Below are positions 12,723 to 13,641 of a stretch of DNA of 13,641 nucleotides, one piece after another; position 1 is the stretch's first letter; the number at the start of each line of letters is the position of its first letter. This DNA is from JAVKBW01 sp964352715 (lineage in GTDB: Bacteria > Pseudomonadota > Alphaproteobacteria > UBA8366 > Aestuariispiraceae), in contig CAYGSU010000088.1 in NCBI GenBank assembly GCA_964352715.1, positions 1 through 13,641 of the forward strand, given 5' to 3'. A program made the position numbers and the translations under genes. The notes below the pieces were generated by a model. The model searched no databases. It saw only the letters and a list, made by a program, of their open reading frames with translations, and was not told where the DNA came from.

Positions 12723-13641
12723 CAAGCATCGACCCGGCGCAGCCGATCCAGACCCTGCGGGAAAAGGTGCTTCCGTACGTGCTGCTGTTTTTCATGGGCG
12801 CGGCCTGGGGGCTTGTCGTCTCGCTGCACAAGATTTCCACCGGCGCGGGCGCGCATCCGGTCGGACTGGCACTTTGGCAGGTCTTCACCGGCGGCACGGT
12901 TCTGCTGATCATCACCTCGTTCATCGCCCGGCCCCGCCGGATCCGGCTGGACGTTGTAAAGTTCAGCTTCATCTGCGGTCTTATCGGAACCGCCATGCCG
13001 TCGATCTGCCTCGCCTGGGCGGCCAGCAAGCTGCCGGCCGGGGTGGTTTCCATCGGACTGACCCTGATGCCGGCCAGCGTCTATGGCCTCGCCGTCTTGA
13101 TGAAGGTTGAGGCGGCAGAGCCGCGTCGCCTTGCCGGCCTCGTCCTGGGGCTGGTTGGAATCGCCCTGATCGTATTGCCGAAAGCCGCCCTGCCGGATGC
13201 CTCGGCCGCGCCGTTTGTCGGCCTTATCGTGTTCGCCGCCGTCTGCTTCTCGATTGAAAGCGTCTATGCCGGCGGGTACAGGCCGGCCAATGCCTCGTCA
13301 ATGCAGCTTACCTGTGGCCGACAATTCGCCGCCGTCGCAATTCTGACGCCGGTCGCGTTGCTGACCCATACCGCGATCCCGGTATTTGTTGAATGGGGCC
13401 CGATGCAATACGCCGCCACCGGGGCAGGCCTGATCACCGCCGCCGCGTTTTCGACATGGCTGTATGTCATCAACACATCCGGGCCGATCTTCGCCAGTCA
13501 AACGTCCTATCTGGTGACCGCCTTCGGCCTTGTCTGGGGCATCGTATTGTTCGACGAACACCATTCGATCTATGTCTGGGCATCGATGGCGGTGCTGATG
13601 GTCGCCCTCACCCTGGTCCGCCCGCGCGCGCCGAAAAGCCG
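12719..13641 (+). CDS. EamA/DMT-family transporter, second of a tandem pair (3' end outside window)
   Basis: An open frame from the ATG at 12719 continues without a stop to the window end, giving at least 307 residues: MTSIDPAQPIQTLREKVLPY, then membrane segments from VLLFFMGAAWGLVVSL on. It parallels the first copy closely: GAGAHPVGLALWQ against SAGAHPIGLGFWM, CLAWAASKLPAGVVSI against ALAWAASELPAGIVAI, SSMQLTCGRQ against TSMQLTCGRN, and TSGPIFASQTSYLVTAFGLV against TSGPIFGSQVSYLITLFGMG. It is therefore a diverged tandem duplicate, joined by a 4-bp ATGA overlap. The last visible residues (RPRAPKS) match the C-terminal region of the first protein, so only a few codons are probably missing. The two could act separately or as a pair. 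Confidence 0.85.
   Translation, partial: MTSIDPAQPIQTLREKVLPYVLLFFMGAAWGLVVSLHKISTGAGAHPVGLALWQVFTGGTVLLIITSFIARPRRIRLDVVKFSFICGLIGTAMPSICLAWAASKLPAGVVSIGLTLMPASVYGLAVLMKVEAAEPRRLAGLVLGLVGIALIVLPKAALPDASAAPFVGLIVFAAVCFSIESVYAGGYRPANASSMQLTCGRQFAAVAILTPVALLTHTAIPVFVEWGPMQYAATGAGLITAAAFSTWLYVINTSGPIFASQTSYLVTAFGLVWGIVLFDEHHSIYVWASMAVLMVALTLVRPRAPKS

Noticed and set aside
1..13641. CRISPR arrays, tRNA or rRNA genes, insertion sequences with transposases, attachment sites.
   Set aside because: No regularly spaced short repeats, cloverleaf sequences, rRNA signatures or transposase/integrase reading frames were seen on either strand.

Overview
The window looks like chromosomal DNA of an alphaproteobacterium, probably a Rhodospirillales-type lineage. 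The basis is the run ffh-rpsP-rimM-trmD-rplS-leuC-leuD on the plus strand, alanine/glutamate-rich tails on S16 and L19, fairly high GC, and the first codons of what reads as dapF on the minus strand at the left edge. The taxon is inferred from gene content only.

Layout. (1) 1-32: start of dapF, running out of the window on the minus strand. (2) About 200-5365: an accessory block. It holds an intact Nu-class (YghU-like) glutathione S-transferase, a convergent creatinase-like M24 protein, a chimeric gene remnant, a Rieske oxygenase alpha subunit divergent from a BetI-like TetR regulator, and a ParD antitoxin with a broken ParE toxin. (3) 5366-5642: an ffh leader with a possible promoter and three consecutive hairpins. 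(4) 5643-11775: the SRP/ribosome/tRNA-modification genes and the isopropylmalate isomerase genes leuC and leuD, with an unrecognised 58-residue acidic ORF between the last two. (5) 11772-13641: two tandem, translationally coupled EamA/DMT transporters. The second runs off the right edge.

How the genes relate. Ffh, S16, RimM, TrmD and L19 serve protein targeting, ribosome assembly and tRNA m1G37 methylation. LeuC and LeuD form the leucine-pathway isomerase. The Rieske oxygenase faces a BetI-like repressor across a strong palindrome that overlaps both candidate promoters. With the creatinase-like protein nearby, this suggests catabolism of a methylated amine or compatible solute, but no reductase partner is present and the substrate is inferred.

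Most unusual feature. At 2456-2981, 83 bp resembling the start of ffh (8 mismatches to the resident gene) are fused in frame, through a 5-bp microhomology, to 441 bp identical to the 3' half of the upstream GST gene. The ORF would carry an isolated GST C-terminal domain headed by an SRP54 N-domain helix. The 441-bp perfect direct repeat also brackets the M24 gene, making an 1855-bp unit that could be excised or amplified. The other leading candidate for something undescribed is the three-hairpin RNA ahead of ffh. I saw no CRISPR array, tRNA, rRNA or transposase gene.
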